This document shows positions 34,124 through 43,584 of a stretch of 64,000 nucleotides of DNA, piece by piece. The DNA comes from Paludifilum halophilum (lineage in GTDB: Bacteria > Bacillota > Bacilli > Thermoactinomycetales > DSM-45169), in contig NZ_NOWF01000007.1 of NCBI RefSeq assembly GCF_002245355.1, forward strand, positions 186,001-250,000, read 5' to 3'. The notes under the pieces are model-generated. The model did not search any database and was not told where the DNA came from. It saw nothing but the letters and a program-made list of their open reading frames with translations. Within the stretch, counting starts at the first letter, position 1. Each line of letters starts with the position of its first letter. Made by a program: the position numbers and the translations under genes.

Positions 34124-35632
34124 TTAACCGGTTTTCTTAACTGTCATACTCTCCTCCCTGCTGTGCCACGACACGTTTTGCAAAATGAAGCCGGCAGTAA
34201 GAAGAACCAATGTGAGGCCCCATCCCATCACAATGAGACCGGTCAGCGGATAATCCTCATAAGGAGCCGCCAGCTCTTCCCTAACGTTCAGCACAGTCAT
34301 GGAAATCAGAGCGATGGGGGTGATCACCCGGAGAGAAAAGCTCCACCAGGAGCCGATCCGGATATCCGATACCCCGTTAATATGGGACTGCAAATCAGAC
34401 AGCCGTTTGACGAACCAGCCGACCAGCAACACTTCCGCCAAACCGGCGAGCAGCAGACCGTAAGCATTGATAAAATGATCAATGGTATCCAAATAGTAAA
34501 TCCCGCCCTTGGTCGCGTAAAGAAGGCTGAGTGAGGCGGCAACCCCACAAACCCAGTTGACGGACCGGACCCGGGAAAGTCCCAGTTTGTCTCGAAGACT
34601 GGCGATGCCCGTCTCCAATAGAGAGATGGCTGATGTGATTCCGGCAAACATCAACGTGCCAAAGAAGAGAGCACCGAACAAAGAGTTGAACCCCGGAAAT
34701 TCATTGAATATTTGGGGGAGGACGATGAAAGCGAGACCGATCCCGCTCGCCACCACTTCATCCACCCCGACTCCCTGCTTTACCGCCAGGAAGCCCAGAG
34801 CACCAAAGATACCCAATGAAGCCATAAACTCAAACCCGGCATTGCCCAAACCGGCGATCAGGCTGCCATTAGCCAAATCGGACCGGGGTGCCAAATAGCT
34901 GGAATAAGTGATCATAATGGCAAACCCGATACTTAAGGAGAAGAAGACTTGACCGTAAGCGGCGATCCATACCTCGGGATCGGCGAGGGCACCGAAATCC
35001 GGTGTCAAAAGGACATTGAGCCCTTCTGTGGCTCCAGGCAGTGTCACCCCGCGAATGGTAATCAGAATCATGATAACGACCAAAATCGGCAGTAATACTT
35101 TGCTGATCGCTTCAATCCCTTTTTTGGCCCCCCGTCGCAAAATCGCGTAGACAAAAATCCACACCAAGGCCAACGGGAGAAGAACTTTCCATTGTAGACC
35201 CCCGAAATTCCAAAAGCGATCGCTGGTTCCCAGGTAGGACTCATAGAAGAAAGCTTCGGTATTCCCGCCCCATTGGGCTCCCAGGGAAAAGTAGGTATAA
35301 CTGAGAGACCAGGCGATAATCACCATGTAGTAGCTGACGATCACAAAAGAGACAATCGCCTGCCACCAGCCAACCCATTCCCATTTTTTCGACATGCGCC
35401 GGTAAGATAAGGGGGCCGACCCCCGATATTTATGCCCCAAGGCATACTCCAAAAGCAAAATCGGAATCCCCGCCGTTAACAAGGCGATAAAATAGGGAAG
35501 CAGAAATGCCCCGCCTCCGTTTTCATAAGCCACATAGGGATACCGCCAAATATTGCCCAGACCGACGGCGGAACCGACAGCGGCTACAATAAAGCCCGCT
35601 CGCGATCCCCATTGTTCCTTTGATGATTTCAT
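34124..35632 (-). CDS. NSS (SLC6-type) sodium-dependent transporter, MetP-like paralogue
   Basis: 502 aa from the ATG (MKSSKEQWGSRAGF) seven nucleotides after AGGAGGTAG. Same architecture as the neighbouring transporter, with the identical GNIWRYPYVAYENGGGAF motif and conserved FFSLSIGFAIMITYSSYL. Its small subunit is encoded upstream at 35760-35873 rather than downstream. Divergence in the C-terminal third suggests a different substrate range. The stop is followed by the strong terminator. Confidence 0.93.
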   Translation of the reverse strand: MKSSKEQWGSRAGFIVAAVGSAVGLGNIWRYPYVAYENGGGAFLLPYFIALLTAGIPILLLEYALGHKYRGSAPLSYRRMSKKWEWVGWWQAIVSFVIVSYYMVIIAWSLSYTYFSLGAQWGGNTEAFFYESYLGTSDRFWNFGGLQWKVLLPLALVWIFVYAILRRGAKKGIEAISKVLLPILVVIMILITIRGVTLPGATEGLNVLLTPDFGALADPEVWIAAYGQVFFSLSIGFAIMITYSSYLAPRSDLANGSLIAGLGNAGFEFMASLGIFGALGFLAVKQGVGVDEVVASGIGLAFIVLPQIFNEFPGFNSLFGALFFGTLMFAGITSAISLLETGIASLRDKLGLSRVRSVNWVCGVAASLSLLYATKGGIYYLDTIDHFINAYGLLLAGLAEVLLVGWFVKRLSDLQSHINGVSDIRIGSWWSFSLRVITPIALISMTVLNVREELAAPYEDYPLTGLIVMGWGLTLVLLTAGFILQNVSWHSREESMTVKKTG

Positions 35633-35759
35633 GATATTTGCTACCTCCTGACTGTGAACGGCCATTGCATGAATAAGGCAAACGTATTTCTTTTTTTATT
35701 CTGAAAAAAGCGGGTGATAACGATTGGATCCCACTTCCAAGGCCGGAAGCGACAAAAAA

Positions 35760-35873
35760 TCAGACGTTTTGTTTCTGTTGGCCGCATTTATAAGCATGCC
35801 AAAGAAAATAAGCAAACCCGCCCCACAGGCCAACGGCCCCGATTAATAACATCACCACGGCGGATGTGTTCAT
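35760..35873 (-). CDS. MetS-like small subunit of an NSS transporter
   Basis: A 37-aa protein (MNTSAVVMLLIGAVGLWGGF then AYFLWHAYKCGQQ) with GAGGGGG six nucleotides before its ATG. It shares the GAVGLWGGFAYFLWHA core with the 35-aa paralogue at 32354-32461. It precedes its presumed partner transporter by about 130 bp, the reverse of the usual order. Confidence 0.82.
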   Translation of the reverse strand: MNTSAVVMLLIGAVGLWGGFAYFLWHAYKCGQQKQNV

Positions 35874-36065
35874 GATAACCCCCCCTCTTTTGTATGAATT
35901 GGTTGAATTTTTAATGTAAATAAGGTTTACCAGCTCCTAAACAGCTTATTTTCATGAAATTCTAACCCAAAGAAGAGCGAATGTCCATGCTCTGCGAACA
36001 ATTTTTTTAAGAAAAGATACAGGATATAAATCCATTAAATGGATAAAGGAGAACGAAAATACCAA

Positions 36066-36100
36066 CAAGCGCGGCCCTTCAACGCCGTCAGCCGCGCTTG
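36066..36100 (-). terminator. terminator of the glutaredoxin-like gene
   Basis: CAAGCGCGG pairs with CCGCGCTTG around a 17-base loop. On the minus strand TTGGTATTTTC follows. Confidence 0.6.
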
Positions 36101-36123
36101 CAGGTGAATGTCACCATATCGAG

Positions 36124-36360
36124 TTATCCTTCTTCCTTCCCCAGCAACTGCAAGATCTTCGCCGGTTGCAACCCCTGAATCGGCTGACCGCCAACCACCG
36201 TCACCGGAACCCCCAAAAAACCCATCTCCTGCACTTGCTCCAAGTATTCGGGATGGGTGGAACAATCCCTCACCTCAAAAGGGATCTCATGATCCTTTAG
36301 GAATCTTTTAACCAGGTTGCATTCCAGGCAATGAAGCTTGGAATAAACGACCACGTCCAC
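36124..36360 (-). CDS. glutaredoxin family protein (NrdH-like)
   Basis: 78 aa from GTG eight nucleotides after AAAGGAGG (VDVVVYSKLHC), a better start than upstream ATGs. Thioredoxin fold with the redox motif CLEC, the cis-proline in GVPVTVVGG and a C-terminal helix (PAKILQLLG). It probably acts as a small disulfide reductase; glutaredoxin-like proteins of this type can use thioredoxin reductase. Its upstream region is the TnpB remnant, so its promoter may derive from it. Confidence 0.88.
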   Translation of the reverse strand: MDVVVYSKLHCLECNLVKRFLKDHEIPFEVRDCSTHPEYLEQVQEMGFLGVPVTVVGGQPIQGLQPAKILQLLGKEEG

Positions 36361-36375
36361 CGGAATGACCTCCTT

Positions 36376-36715
36376 TCCCGTTTTCATGGTAACATAGATC
36401 GGGAGAAGAGCTGACTGCAACCCCTTTTCCGTGAACCTCTCGCCATTGAAAGGGCGAGCTTCTCGTTTCATCGAGCCGACTCCTGCCGCACTCTCCACGA
36501 AGGCCAGTTCCTGGCCTGATTGAGTTTGAAGAGGCTTTTTGTCTTGCGAGTTGCAGAATGTTGATGGCCGCATTGACATCCCGATCCTGTTCATAGCCAC
36601 AAAAAGGGCAACGATGGACCCGTTCGGGATCGGGGTGGGGTTCAACACTCCGTTTCCTGTAAGGCACTCCGTGTGGAACTCCCAAACAGGGCTTTGTCAC
36701 AACGCTTCTAATCAT
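36376..36715 (-). pseudogene. frameshifted C-terminal remnant of an IS200/IS605-type TnpB
   Basis: The frame contains HRCPFCGYEQDRDVNAAINI, holding the second zinc-finger CxxC and the last RuvC motif (DRDxNAAxNI) of TnpB RNA-guided nucleases. The first CxxC and all upstream catalytic parts are absent. After about LQLARQK the family-like tail (a SMKREARPFNGERF-type end) continues in another frame, so a frameshift is likely. The 5' part consists of the palindromic repeat core. It is not functional. Confidence 0.75.
36634..36710. repeat. palindromic repeat, copy C (short, loop inverted)
   Basis: The palindrome arms (GTTCAACACTCCGT, GGCACTCCGTGTGGAAC) match copies A and B, but the loop is shorter and in the opposite orientation relative to the CACAACGCTTCTA end. 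It abuts the TnpB remnant and the 3' end of the MBL gene. Confidence 0.7.
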
Positions 36716-37674
36716 GAATTCATTCGTTGTTTCGTAAGGTAATGCTCGATACCCATCGCGCTGACACGACAGTCCAAATCGAGCGTCTCAAACACCGGAT
36801 GATCCCCGGGTATGCCATGATCCGAAAGATATTGATGATAGCGCTCTTTCAGACGCCATTCGATCCCCTTGGCTCCTTCTCCGCCTTCTATCGCCTCCTC
36901 ACCGTCCCGGAGAAAACGGGAAAGCTCTTGAAGGACTCGATTGTACACTTCCTTTGCCCCGACAGCCATCCCGAAATGGCCGAAATAGATCCGTTCCGCA
37001 CCTGTGGACCGCAAGCGTTCGATCGAGGAGCGCATCAACTCCGGATCGAATTGATTGGGAGAAGTGGAAGGAAGATAGAGGTTCAACCCCCATTTTTCAA
37101 CCTGGGGGTATCGAATGCCTACGGTATCCCCTGTAAACACCCCGTTGCTGACAGGATCAAAAATGCTGAGATGATGGGCCGCATGGCCGGGAGTGTCCAT
37201 GAAAGTCAAGGTTCGTTCGGAACCGATCGCCAGGGTTTCGCCCTCTCCCTTGACCAGAATGCGGTCCTCCGGCACGGGCAGAACAGGATCGAATAAGTCG
37301 TCAAAGGATGAACCGTATACCGCCCGCGCTCCCCGGATCAACCGGGACGGGTCAGCCAGATGACGCGCTCCTCTGGGATGCACAATGACACGGGCCCGGG
37401 GACAATGCTTTAACAACAGCCCCACACCTCCGGCATGATCCAGATGGATATGGGTAACGATAATGTTCCGGATCTCCTCCGGACTTCGGCCCAGCTCTTC
37501 CAATCCCTTGAGTATATAGGATACGGATTGGCTCGTTGAAGTCTCCACCAGGGTCAACTCTTCCTCTTCCAGGACATAGATTCCGGTTCGATCCGGTACA
37601 TTCAAATCATAACCATCGATCAGCCGAATCCCGTAACCCAAATCCTCCAGACGGTTCTCTCGCAAAAAATTCAT
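36712..37674 (-). CDS. MBL fold metallo-hydrolase
   Basis: 320 aa. Zinc motif THIHLDHAGG at about residue 77, third ligand in DTPGHAAHHLS, GDTVGIRYP and a C-terminal HFGMAVG. The C-terminal helical part (about residues 245-320) is longer than in the minimal fold. The substrate is unknown; glyoxalase II-like or quorum-lactonase-like hydrolysis are possibilities that cannot be separated by eye. The 3' end touches the palindromic repeat. Confidence 0.9.
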   Translation of the reverse strand: MNFLRENRLEDLGYGIRLIDGYDLNVPDRTGIYVLEEEELTLVETSTSQSVSYILKGLEELGRSPEEIRNIIVTHIHLDHAGGVGLLLKHCPRARVIVHPRGARHLADPSRLIRGARAVYGSSFDDLFDPVLPVPEDRILVKGEGETLAIGSERTLTFMDTPGHAAHHLSIFDPVSNGVFTGDTVGIRYPQVEKWGLNLYLPSTSPNQFDPELMRSSIERLRSTGAERIYFGHFGMAVGAKEVYNRVLQELSRFLRDGEEAIEGGEGAKGIEWRLKERYHQYLSDHGIPGDHPVFETLDLDCRVSAMGIEHYLTKQRMNS

Positions 37675-37962
37675 CCTCCCTTTTTTCCCAATCTTTCTTT
37701 TTCTCTTATTTTACCCCAGAGGGTCGATTCTCTGAAACCCCGCCTCGATCCTATCCGGTCTCCCTTTCGGGCAACTGGGTCCCGCTTGGATCACCTGCCG
37801 ATGCGGATCAAGCCGCCCTCCTGCCCCTTGTGAGAAAGTCGATCGTATTTTTGGTTTTTCACAGAGGAATCGGCCGTTCGGATTCTCCCCCCTTGCAACG
37901 TTTTTGTCATAAAGCTATCATAATGAAAGCGCTTAACAATGGATAAGGAGGGCGGTTGACAG

Positions 37963-39594
37963 ATGTATAACCTGCAACAGGTTTGGAATCAGATGTGGAC
38001 ATGGAGTGAACAAACCAAAAACCTGTTTCGTTTCACGGCGGGTATGAACGCTTCCCCATCCCGGCAAGATTCTTCCTCCAACACCGCCCCGGCTTCCGGA
38101 CGAGGGACTCCCCCCGCTTCCCGAAGGCAAACGGTCGGACTGATCTTGGGACCTCTCCTTTTTGTGATCACCCTCTTCGGGATTTCTCCGGAAGGGTTGT
38201 CGGAATCGGCTCAAGCCGTACTCGCTTGCATATTGTGGATTTCTACCTGGTGGATCACAGAAGCGATCCCGATTCCTGCAACATCGTTACTGCCTGTGAT
38301 CCTCTTTCCTCTAACCGGTGCACTGGGAAGCGGTGAAACCACCGCCGCCTATGGGGACCCCAATATTTTCCTTTTCATGGGCGGATTTATGATCGCACTG
38401 GCCATGGAAAAATGGAATCTTCACAAACGGATCGCCTTGTCCATCATGTCTTTCGTCGGTACCCAGCCACAGCGGCTGATCCTCGGATCGATGACAGCCA
38501 CCGGGTTTTTATCGATGTGGATCTCCAACACAGCCACCTCCATGATGATGGTCCCCATCGGAATGGCCGTCATCCGCCATGCGGCGGAATCTCTGAAGGA
38601 GAATCCTTCCGTCGACACCCGCCCGGGACAGTTCCCCTTCGGTACAGCCATGATGTTGGGAATCGCCTACTCCGCTTCTATCGGCGGGTTGGGAACATTG
38701 ATCGGTACTCCGCCCAATGCCATATTCGCCGCTCAGGTGAAAAGACTGTTCGACGTGGAAATCTCCTTCGCCACTTGGATGCTTTTCGGTATTCCTTTGG
38801 TGGTCATCTTCCTGGGGGCGGCCTGGTATTATCTGGTTCAAGTCGCTTACCCGATGCCCTTTAAAAACTTACCTGGAGGTAAGAAGATCATTCAGGAGGA
38901 AATAAAATCCTTAGGGGCCACCCGTCCCGAAGAACGGGCTGTTTTTGCGGTGTTCACCCTCACCGCCGCCGCATGGATCACCCGGGATTGGGTGTTAAAG
39001 AAGTTCATCCCCGGAATCGATGACACGGTGATCGCCCTCAGCGCCGCCGTCACCCTGTTTCTAATCCCGGCCCGAAACCATCCCGACCGCTTTCTCCTGG
39101 ATTGGAACACGGCCAAGCAGCTTCCCTGGGGAATCCTTCTCCTGTTCGGCGGCGGACTGGCCATCGCCGAAGGGATTACAAGCTCAGGGCTGGACCAGTG
39201 GATCGGTGAACAGCTGACACTCTTATCCGGTATGAATTTCCTGTTCATCGTAGCGATCGTCACGGCACTGGTGATCTTCCTCACCGAAATCACCTCCAAC
39301 ACAGCGACCGCCACGATGATGTTTCCGATTATGGCTTCCTTCGCCGCCGCTTTAAACGTCCATCCCTACGGATTCATGGTAGCCGCGGGTCTCGCCGCTT
39401 CCTGCGCCTTCATGCTGCCCGTGGCGACACCTCCCAATGCCGTAGTTTTCGGTTCCGGCTCCATCCAAATCGGTCAAATGGCTACCACCGGCTTCTGGCT
39501 CAACCTCTTCGCTGTCCTCATCATTACCGTCGCCGTCTACTTCCTGCTCCCCGCCGTATGGGGAATCGATCTGACAAACCCGATGGCCCGTTGA
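37963..39594 (+). CDS. SLC13 (DASS) family sodium:dicarboxylate symporter
   Basis: 543 aa, ATG about 10 nt after AAGGAGGG. The DASS motifs SNTATSMMMVPIG and SNTATATMMFPIM (the two SNT substrate/Na+ sites) and CAFMLPVATPPNAVVFGSG are all present, with about 11-12 hydrophobic segments. It probably imports succinate, malate or fumarate with Na+. An unusual ~60-residue N-terminal extension (aromatic start, then Ser/Pro/Ala/Arg-rich) precedes the first helix. Monocistronic, followed by a hairpin terminator. Confidence 0.92.
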   Translation: MYNLQQVWNQMWTWSEQTKNLFRFTAGMNASPSRQDSSSNTAPASGRGTPPASRRQTVGLILGPLLFVITLFGISPEGLSESAQAVLACILWISTWWITEAIPIPATSLLPVILFPLTGALGSGETTAAYGDPNIFLFMGGFMIALAMEKWNLHKRIALSIMSFVGTQPQRLILGSMTATGFLSMWISNTATSMMMVPIGMAVIRHAAESLKENPSVDTRPGQFPFGTAMMLGIAYSASIGGLGTLIGTPPNAIFAAQVKRLFDVEISFATWMLFGIPLVVIFLGAAWYYLVQVAYPMPFKNLPGGKKIIQEEIKSLGATRPEERAVFAVFTLTAAAWITRDWVLKKFIPGIDDTVIALSAAVTLFLIPARNHPDRFLLDWNTAKQLPWGILLLFGGGLAIAEGITSSGLDQWIGEQLTLLSGMNFLFIVAIVTALVIFLTEITSNTATATMMFPIMASFAAALNVHPYGFMVAAGLAASCAFMLPVATPPNAVVFGSGSIQIGQMATTGFWLNLFAVLIITVAVYFLLPAVWGIDLTNPMAR

Positions 39595-39642
39595 AAACGG
39601 CAAAACGGCGAAAGCACCCGGGCGGACCCGGTCAAACAACCC

Positions 39643-39675
39643 GTTGACGCCTGTACGCTACAGGTGTCAACTTTG
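39643..39675 (+). terminator. terminator of the SLC13 gene
   Basis: GTTGACGCCTGTA pairs with TACAGGTGTCAAC (one wobble) around a 3-base loop, followed by TTTGATTT. Confidence 0.6.
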
Positions 39676-39741
39676 ATTTGAATGGAATTGATACCGTCAG
39701 CATCCTATAAAGCCGTTGACATCCTATAGAGACACCAAAAG

Positions 39742-39780
39742 AACAACCAAGCCGGCGGTTATGCGCACGGCTTGGTTGTT
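39742..39780. terminator. bidirectional terminator between SLC13 gene and peptide transporter operon
   Basis: AACAACCAAGCC and GGCTTGGTTGTT form a perfect 12-bp stem at the end of the convergent ABC transporter operon. Confidence 0.75.
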
Positions 39781-39814
39781 CTATCTTTGCCACCGAAGGT
39801 CGGCGGAGTTCTCA

Positions 39815-40738
39815 TTATTGCTTCATACGGGGATCCAAGATATCCCGAAGACCGTCGCCGAGAAGGTTGAAGCCGAGGACGGTAAACATAATGGCCATTC
39901 CCGGAAAGATCATGGTCCAGGGCGCGGACTGGATAAACTGCCGGGAGTCGGAAAGCATCTTTCCCCATTCCGGTTCGGGAGGCTGAGCCCCCAAACCGAG
40001 GAAACCGAAAGCGGCGGCCTCCAAGACGGCTGTGGCAAAGCCCAGTGTTCCCTGAACCATAATCGGCGTCCAAGAGTTCGGCATGACATGTTTGAGCAGG
40101 ATCCGCCAATCTTTCATCCCGACGGCCCGGGCGGCCAACACGAAATCCTCCTGCTTGACACTGAGTACCCGGGACCGCATCAGGCGGCCGAAATTGGGAA
40201 TATTGATAATGGCGATGGCATACATCGCGTTTTCCAAACTGGGTCCCAGCATGGAAACAATCGCAATCCCCAACAGCAAACTGGGAAAAGCCAAAAGGGT
40301 GTCAAACACGCGAGAGATGATAATATCTTTCCAACCGCCGTAGTATCCGGCGATCAGCCCGAGAAGGGATCCGACGATGATGGAGCCCAGGATGGCAAAA
40401 AATCCGACCCACAGGGAGATACGGGCTCCATAAACAATTCGGGTGAATATATCCCGTCCCAGATCATCAGTACCGAACCAGTGCGCCGCCGAAGGTGCCT
40501 GCAGACGAGCGTCGGCATCTACTTGATTAAAACCGTAGGGAACCAGCAGAGGAGCGATTAAGGCGAGCAGGATAAAGAAAAGGACGATTCCTCCACCGAT
40601 CACGGCGGAACGATGACGAAACAGCGAGCGCCAAGCGTCACGCAGGGAACTGTTTAGAGCTTCCCGCTCTTCCCCCTCCGTCTTCGGGTCCTGCGTCGTC
40701 ACCGGTGAAGGTGTCGGTTGGGCTGACATCGAATTCAC
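39815..40738 (-). CDS. ABC transporter permease, DppC/OppC family
   Basis: 307 aa with six hydrophobic segments. The N-terminal OppC-type region (SLRDAWRSLFRHRSAVIGGG) and the EAA loop (EAAAFGFLGLGAQPPEPEWG) are typical of inner-membrane peptide permeases. The ATG overlaps the stop of the DppB-like gene by 4 nt. Last gene of the five-gene operon, ended by the 39742-39780 hairpin. Confidence 0.93.
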   Translation of the reverse strand: MNSMSAQPTPSPVTTQDPKTEGEEREALNSSLRDAWRSLFRHRSAVIGGGIVLFFILLALIAPLLVPYGFNQVDADARLQAPSAAHWFGTDDLGRDIFTRIVYGARISLWVGFFAILGSIIVGSLLGLIAGYYGGWKDIIISRVFDTLLAFPSLLLGIAIVSMLGPSLENAMYAIAIINIPNFGRLMRSRVLSVKQEDFVLAARAVGMKDWRILLKHVMPNSWTPIMVQGTLGFATAVLEAAAFGFLGLGAQPPEPEWGKMLSDSRQFIQSAPWTMIFPGMAIMFTVLGFNLLGDGLRDILDPRMKQ

Positions 40739-41745
40739 TCCTTCCCGTATTGAATGCGCGGATCAACGGCGGCGTAGAGAAGATCCACGATCAGATTGAT
40801 CAGAACAAACAGGGTGGCGATGATGAGAATACCGGACTGAATCACCGGATAATCCCGATTGTTAATAGCGTCCACCAAATACTGTCCCACACCCGGCCAA
40901 CTGAAAATCGTCTCCGTCAATACCGCTCCGCCCAAAAGCAGGCCCATCTGAAGACCGAACACCGTCAAAATGGGTATAAATGCATTTTTCAGCGTGTGCT
41001 TATAAATGACCAAAAACTCGCTGACCCCCTTGGCCCGAGCGGTGCGGACATAGTCGGAACGCATCACTTCCAACATGCTGGAACGGGTCATCCGGGCGAT
41101 GATCGCCATCGGAATCGTACCCAAAGCGACAGCCGGCAAAATCATATGATTGAAAGCATCGTTAAAGGCGTAAAAATCGCCCTTGATCAGAGAATCGAGT
41201 AAGTAAAAATGAGTGATCGGCTCAAATCCCAGCCGGGGATCGATCCGTCCGTTGGATGGAAGCCAACCCAACTCCTGAGCAAACACCCACTGCTCCATCA
41301 ACCCCAGCCAAAAAACCGGCATGGATACCCCGATCAGGGCGATCACCATCGCGGTGTAATCGACGGCTGAATTGTGCCGCCATGCGGATAAGATGCCCAG
41401 GTTCATCCCGAAAAAGATGGCGATCCCCATCGCCAACAAAGCCAGCTCCATCGTTCCGGCCAAATAAGGGCCGATCTCCTCGGCGATAGGCCTCTGGGTG
41501 ATCAGAGATTCACCCAAATCCCCCTGCAACAGTCCCTTTACATACTCGAAATACTGGATATAAAGCGGCTGATCCAGGCCCAGATGGGTCCGGATTTTTT
41601 CGACAGCCTCCGGTGTCGCTTTATCCCCCAGAATCGCACGCGCCGGATCCCCCGGAATCGCGTGAACAATGGAAAACGTGATGATCGACATACCGATCAA
41701 CACCGGGATGAGCATGAGCAGCCTTCGTACGGTATAAGCAAACAC
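40735..41745 (-). CDS. ABC transporter permease, DppB/OppB family
   Basis: 336 aa from GTG (VFAYTVRRLLMLIPVLIG) behind AAAGGTTGGTG. Six hydrophobic segments and the family blocks HAIPGDPARAILGD, RMTRSSMLEVMRSDYVRTARAKG (EAA-type loop) and ETIFSWPGVGQYLVDAI. It pairs with the DppC-like permease to form the membrane channel of the importer. Confidence 0.93.
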   Translation of the reverse strand: MFAYTVRRLLMLIPVLIGMSIITFSIVHAIPGDPARAILGDKATPEAVEKIRTHLGLDQPLYIQYFEYVKGLLQGDLGESLITQRPIAEEIGPYLAGTMELALLAMGIAIFFGMNLGILSAWRHNSAVDYTAMVIALIGVSMPVFWLGLMEQWVFAQELGWLPSNGRIDPRLGFEPITHFYLLDSLIKGDFYAFNDAFNHMILPAVALGTIPMAIIARMTRSSMLEVMRSDYVRTARAKGVSEFLVIYKHTLKNAFIPILTVFGLQMGLLLGGAVLTETIFSWPGVGQYLVDAINNRDYPVIQSGILIIATLFVLINLIVDLLYAAVDPRIQYGKE

Positions 41746-41865
41746 GATTTCACCAACCTTTCTCTGGAAAACGGCAGTTTCTCCTATGCTCCCCTGCCCG
41801 GTTGATCCAATCTGAAAAAGGGGAAGCATTGCCGCACAGCAACGCTCCCCCTCCTGTTTTCGCGG

Positions 41866-43485
41866 TTACTTCTGGATATCCACGTCATCCAAGTCATACC
41901 AGTTAATCGGATGCTCAAACAGGTTCCCTTTGACATAGGACTGGGTGGCGAGACCCGGGGTCGCGTGCACCAGGGGAATCCAGGGTGCGTCTTCTTTGAT
42001 GATCTCCTGCGCCTCTTGGTAGAGTTCGGTGCGCTCTTTTTTATCTGTACTGCGCTGGGCTTCGATCAGAACATCGTGCAGTTCGTCACTCTTGTAGAAG
42101 GAAATGTTTCCGGCGTCCGGCGTCCGGGTGTTATCCTTATCCAACAGCACATACAGGAAGTTGTCCGGATCGCCGTTGTCTCCGTTCCAGCCAAACAGCG
42201 CCATCTCGTGCTCGCCTTTCCCGGTCTTATCCAGGTAGGTCTGCCAGTCGTAGGTCACGATATCCACCTGGACACCGATCTTTTTCCAATCCGCCTGCAG
42301 GTATTCAGCCACTTTCCGGCCGTCCGGCATGTAGGGGCGGGGATCGGACATCGCGTACATCTCCACTTTGAAACCGTCTTCGTAACCGGCTTCCTCCAGC
42401 AGTTCCTTCGCTTTGTCCAGATCGTACTCGTAATCTTCTACCTTCTCGTTATACCCCCACACCGAGGAAGGCATCGGGTTGACCGCCGGCTCCGCCAATC
42501 CGGCGTAAACACTCTTAATGATGGCTTTCTTGTTAACCGCGTGGTTCAGGGCCTGACGCACTTTCTTCTTTTGCCACGGCCCTTTTTTATCCACATTGAA
42601 GGCCAAATACCCGACGTTCATCCCTACCCGTTTGTACAGCTTCAACTTGTCCTCATTCTCAGCGGTTTTCGCGTCGGAGGGGTTCATACCGTCCATCACA
42701 TCGATGTCTCCGGATTGAAGTGCCGTAAACCGGGCAGTGTTGTCCGGCATCGATTTAAAGATCACTTTATCCAGCTTGGGTTTGCCTTTTTCCCAATAAT
42801 CCTCGTTCTTCTCCAGAGTGATCGAATTGTTCTTCTTCCAGCTGACAAACTTGAAGGGGCCGGTACCCACCGGATTTTTGGCGAACCCTTCCGGATCTTT
42901 CTTCACCGCCTTGGGAGAAGCGATGGCAAAGGCGGACATACCCAGGTTGGCCAGGAAGGGACCCTGAGGCTCCTTCAGCTTGAATTCCACGGTGTGTTCG
43001 TCCACCGCTTCAACGCTCTCGATGATGTGACCTTCATCCCCCTTATAGCCGCCGAACATATAACCATAGTAGGGGAAGTCACCACCCTTGTGCTGCGGAT
43101 GATCCTTATCCATCCACCGCTCAAAGTTGAACACCACAGCATCGGCGTTAAAGTCGGTGCCGTCGTGGAATTTAACCCCTTTCCGCAGGTGGAACGTCCA
43201 GGTCTTCCCGTCTTCGGAGGTTTCCCAGCTCTCGGCCAGGGCCGGCTCCACCTCGGTATTTTCCTCTTTATAGTCGACCAAGGTGTCGAAAATATTTTTC
43301 GTCACCTTCATCGACTCCCCGTCGGTCACCTGGGCCGGGTCCAACAGTTTGGAGTCGGAACCGCGTCCCCAGATCAGGGTTTTTCCGCCGCTGTCGGCTC
43401 CTGTACCGCCACCGCAGGCGGCCAGGACGGTTGAAAAGATAAATAGCAATGCCAGTGTGAGAATCGATGATTTCCTCCAGATCAT
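41866..43485 (-). CDS. peptide ABC transporter substrate-binding lipoprotein
   Basis: 539 aa from the ATG (MIWRKSSILTLALLF) behind AAGGGGG. A lipoprotein signal peptide ends in LAAC (Cys24). The SBP_bac_5 fold is shown by LAESWETSEDGKTWTFHLRKGVKFHDG and GTGPFKFVSWKKN. The protein captures di- or oligopeptides outside the cell for the DppBC-like permeases. It sits between the ATPase genes and the permease genes in the same operon. Confidence 0.94.
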   Translation of the reverse strand: MIWRKSSILTLALLFIFSTVLAACGGGTGADSGGKTLIWGRGSDSKLLDPAQVTDGESMKVTKNIFDTLVDYKEENTEVEPALAESWETSEDGKTWTFHLRKGVKFHDGTDFNADAVVFNFERWMDKDHPQHKGGDFPYYGYMFGGYKGDEGHIIESVEAVDEHTVEFKLKEPQGPFLANLGMSAFAIASPKAVKKDPEGFAKNPVGTGPFKFVSWKKNNSITLEKNEDYWEKGKPKLDKVIFKSMPDNTARFTALQSGDIDVMDGMNPSDAKTAENEDKLKLYKRVGMNVGYLAFNVDKKGPWQKKKVRQALNHAVNKKAIIKSVYAGLAEPAVNPMPSSVWGYNEKVEDYEYDLDKAKELLEEAGYEDGFKVEMYAMSDPRPYMPDGRKVAEYLQADWKKIGVQVDIVTYDWQTYLDKTGKGEHEMALFGWNGDNGDPDNFLYVLLDKDNTRTPDAGNISFYKSDELHDVLIEAQRSTDKKERTELYQEAQEIIKEDAPWIPLVHATPGLATQSYVKGNLFEHPINWYDLDDVDIQK

Positions 43486-43584
43486 GCGTGTGACCCCCTT
43501 AAGCTTTGAGTGAATCGGACCCCCATTCTCCGCCTTGCAAAAAGATGGCCGACTGTCGCCGAATAACACCCCCTTTCGAAAGGA

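Noticed and set aside
41911..43434. A 507-codon plus-strand open frame opposite the peptide-binding lipoprotein gene
   Set aside because: It is antisense to a clear SBP_bac_5 gene and its product has no recognisable domain. Long antisense frames are common opposite high-G+C codons.
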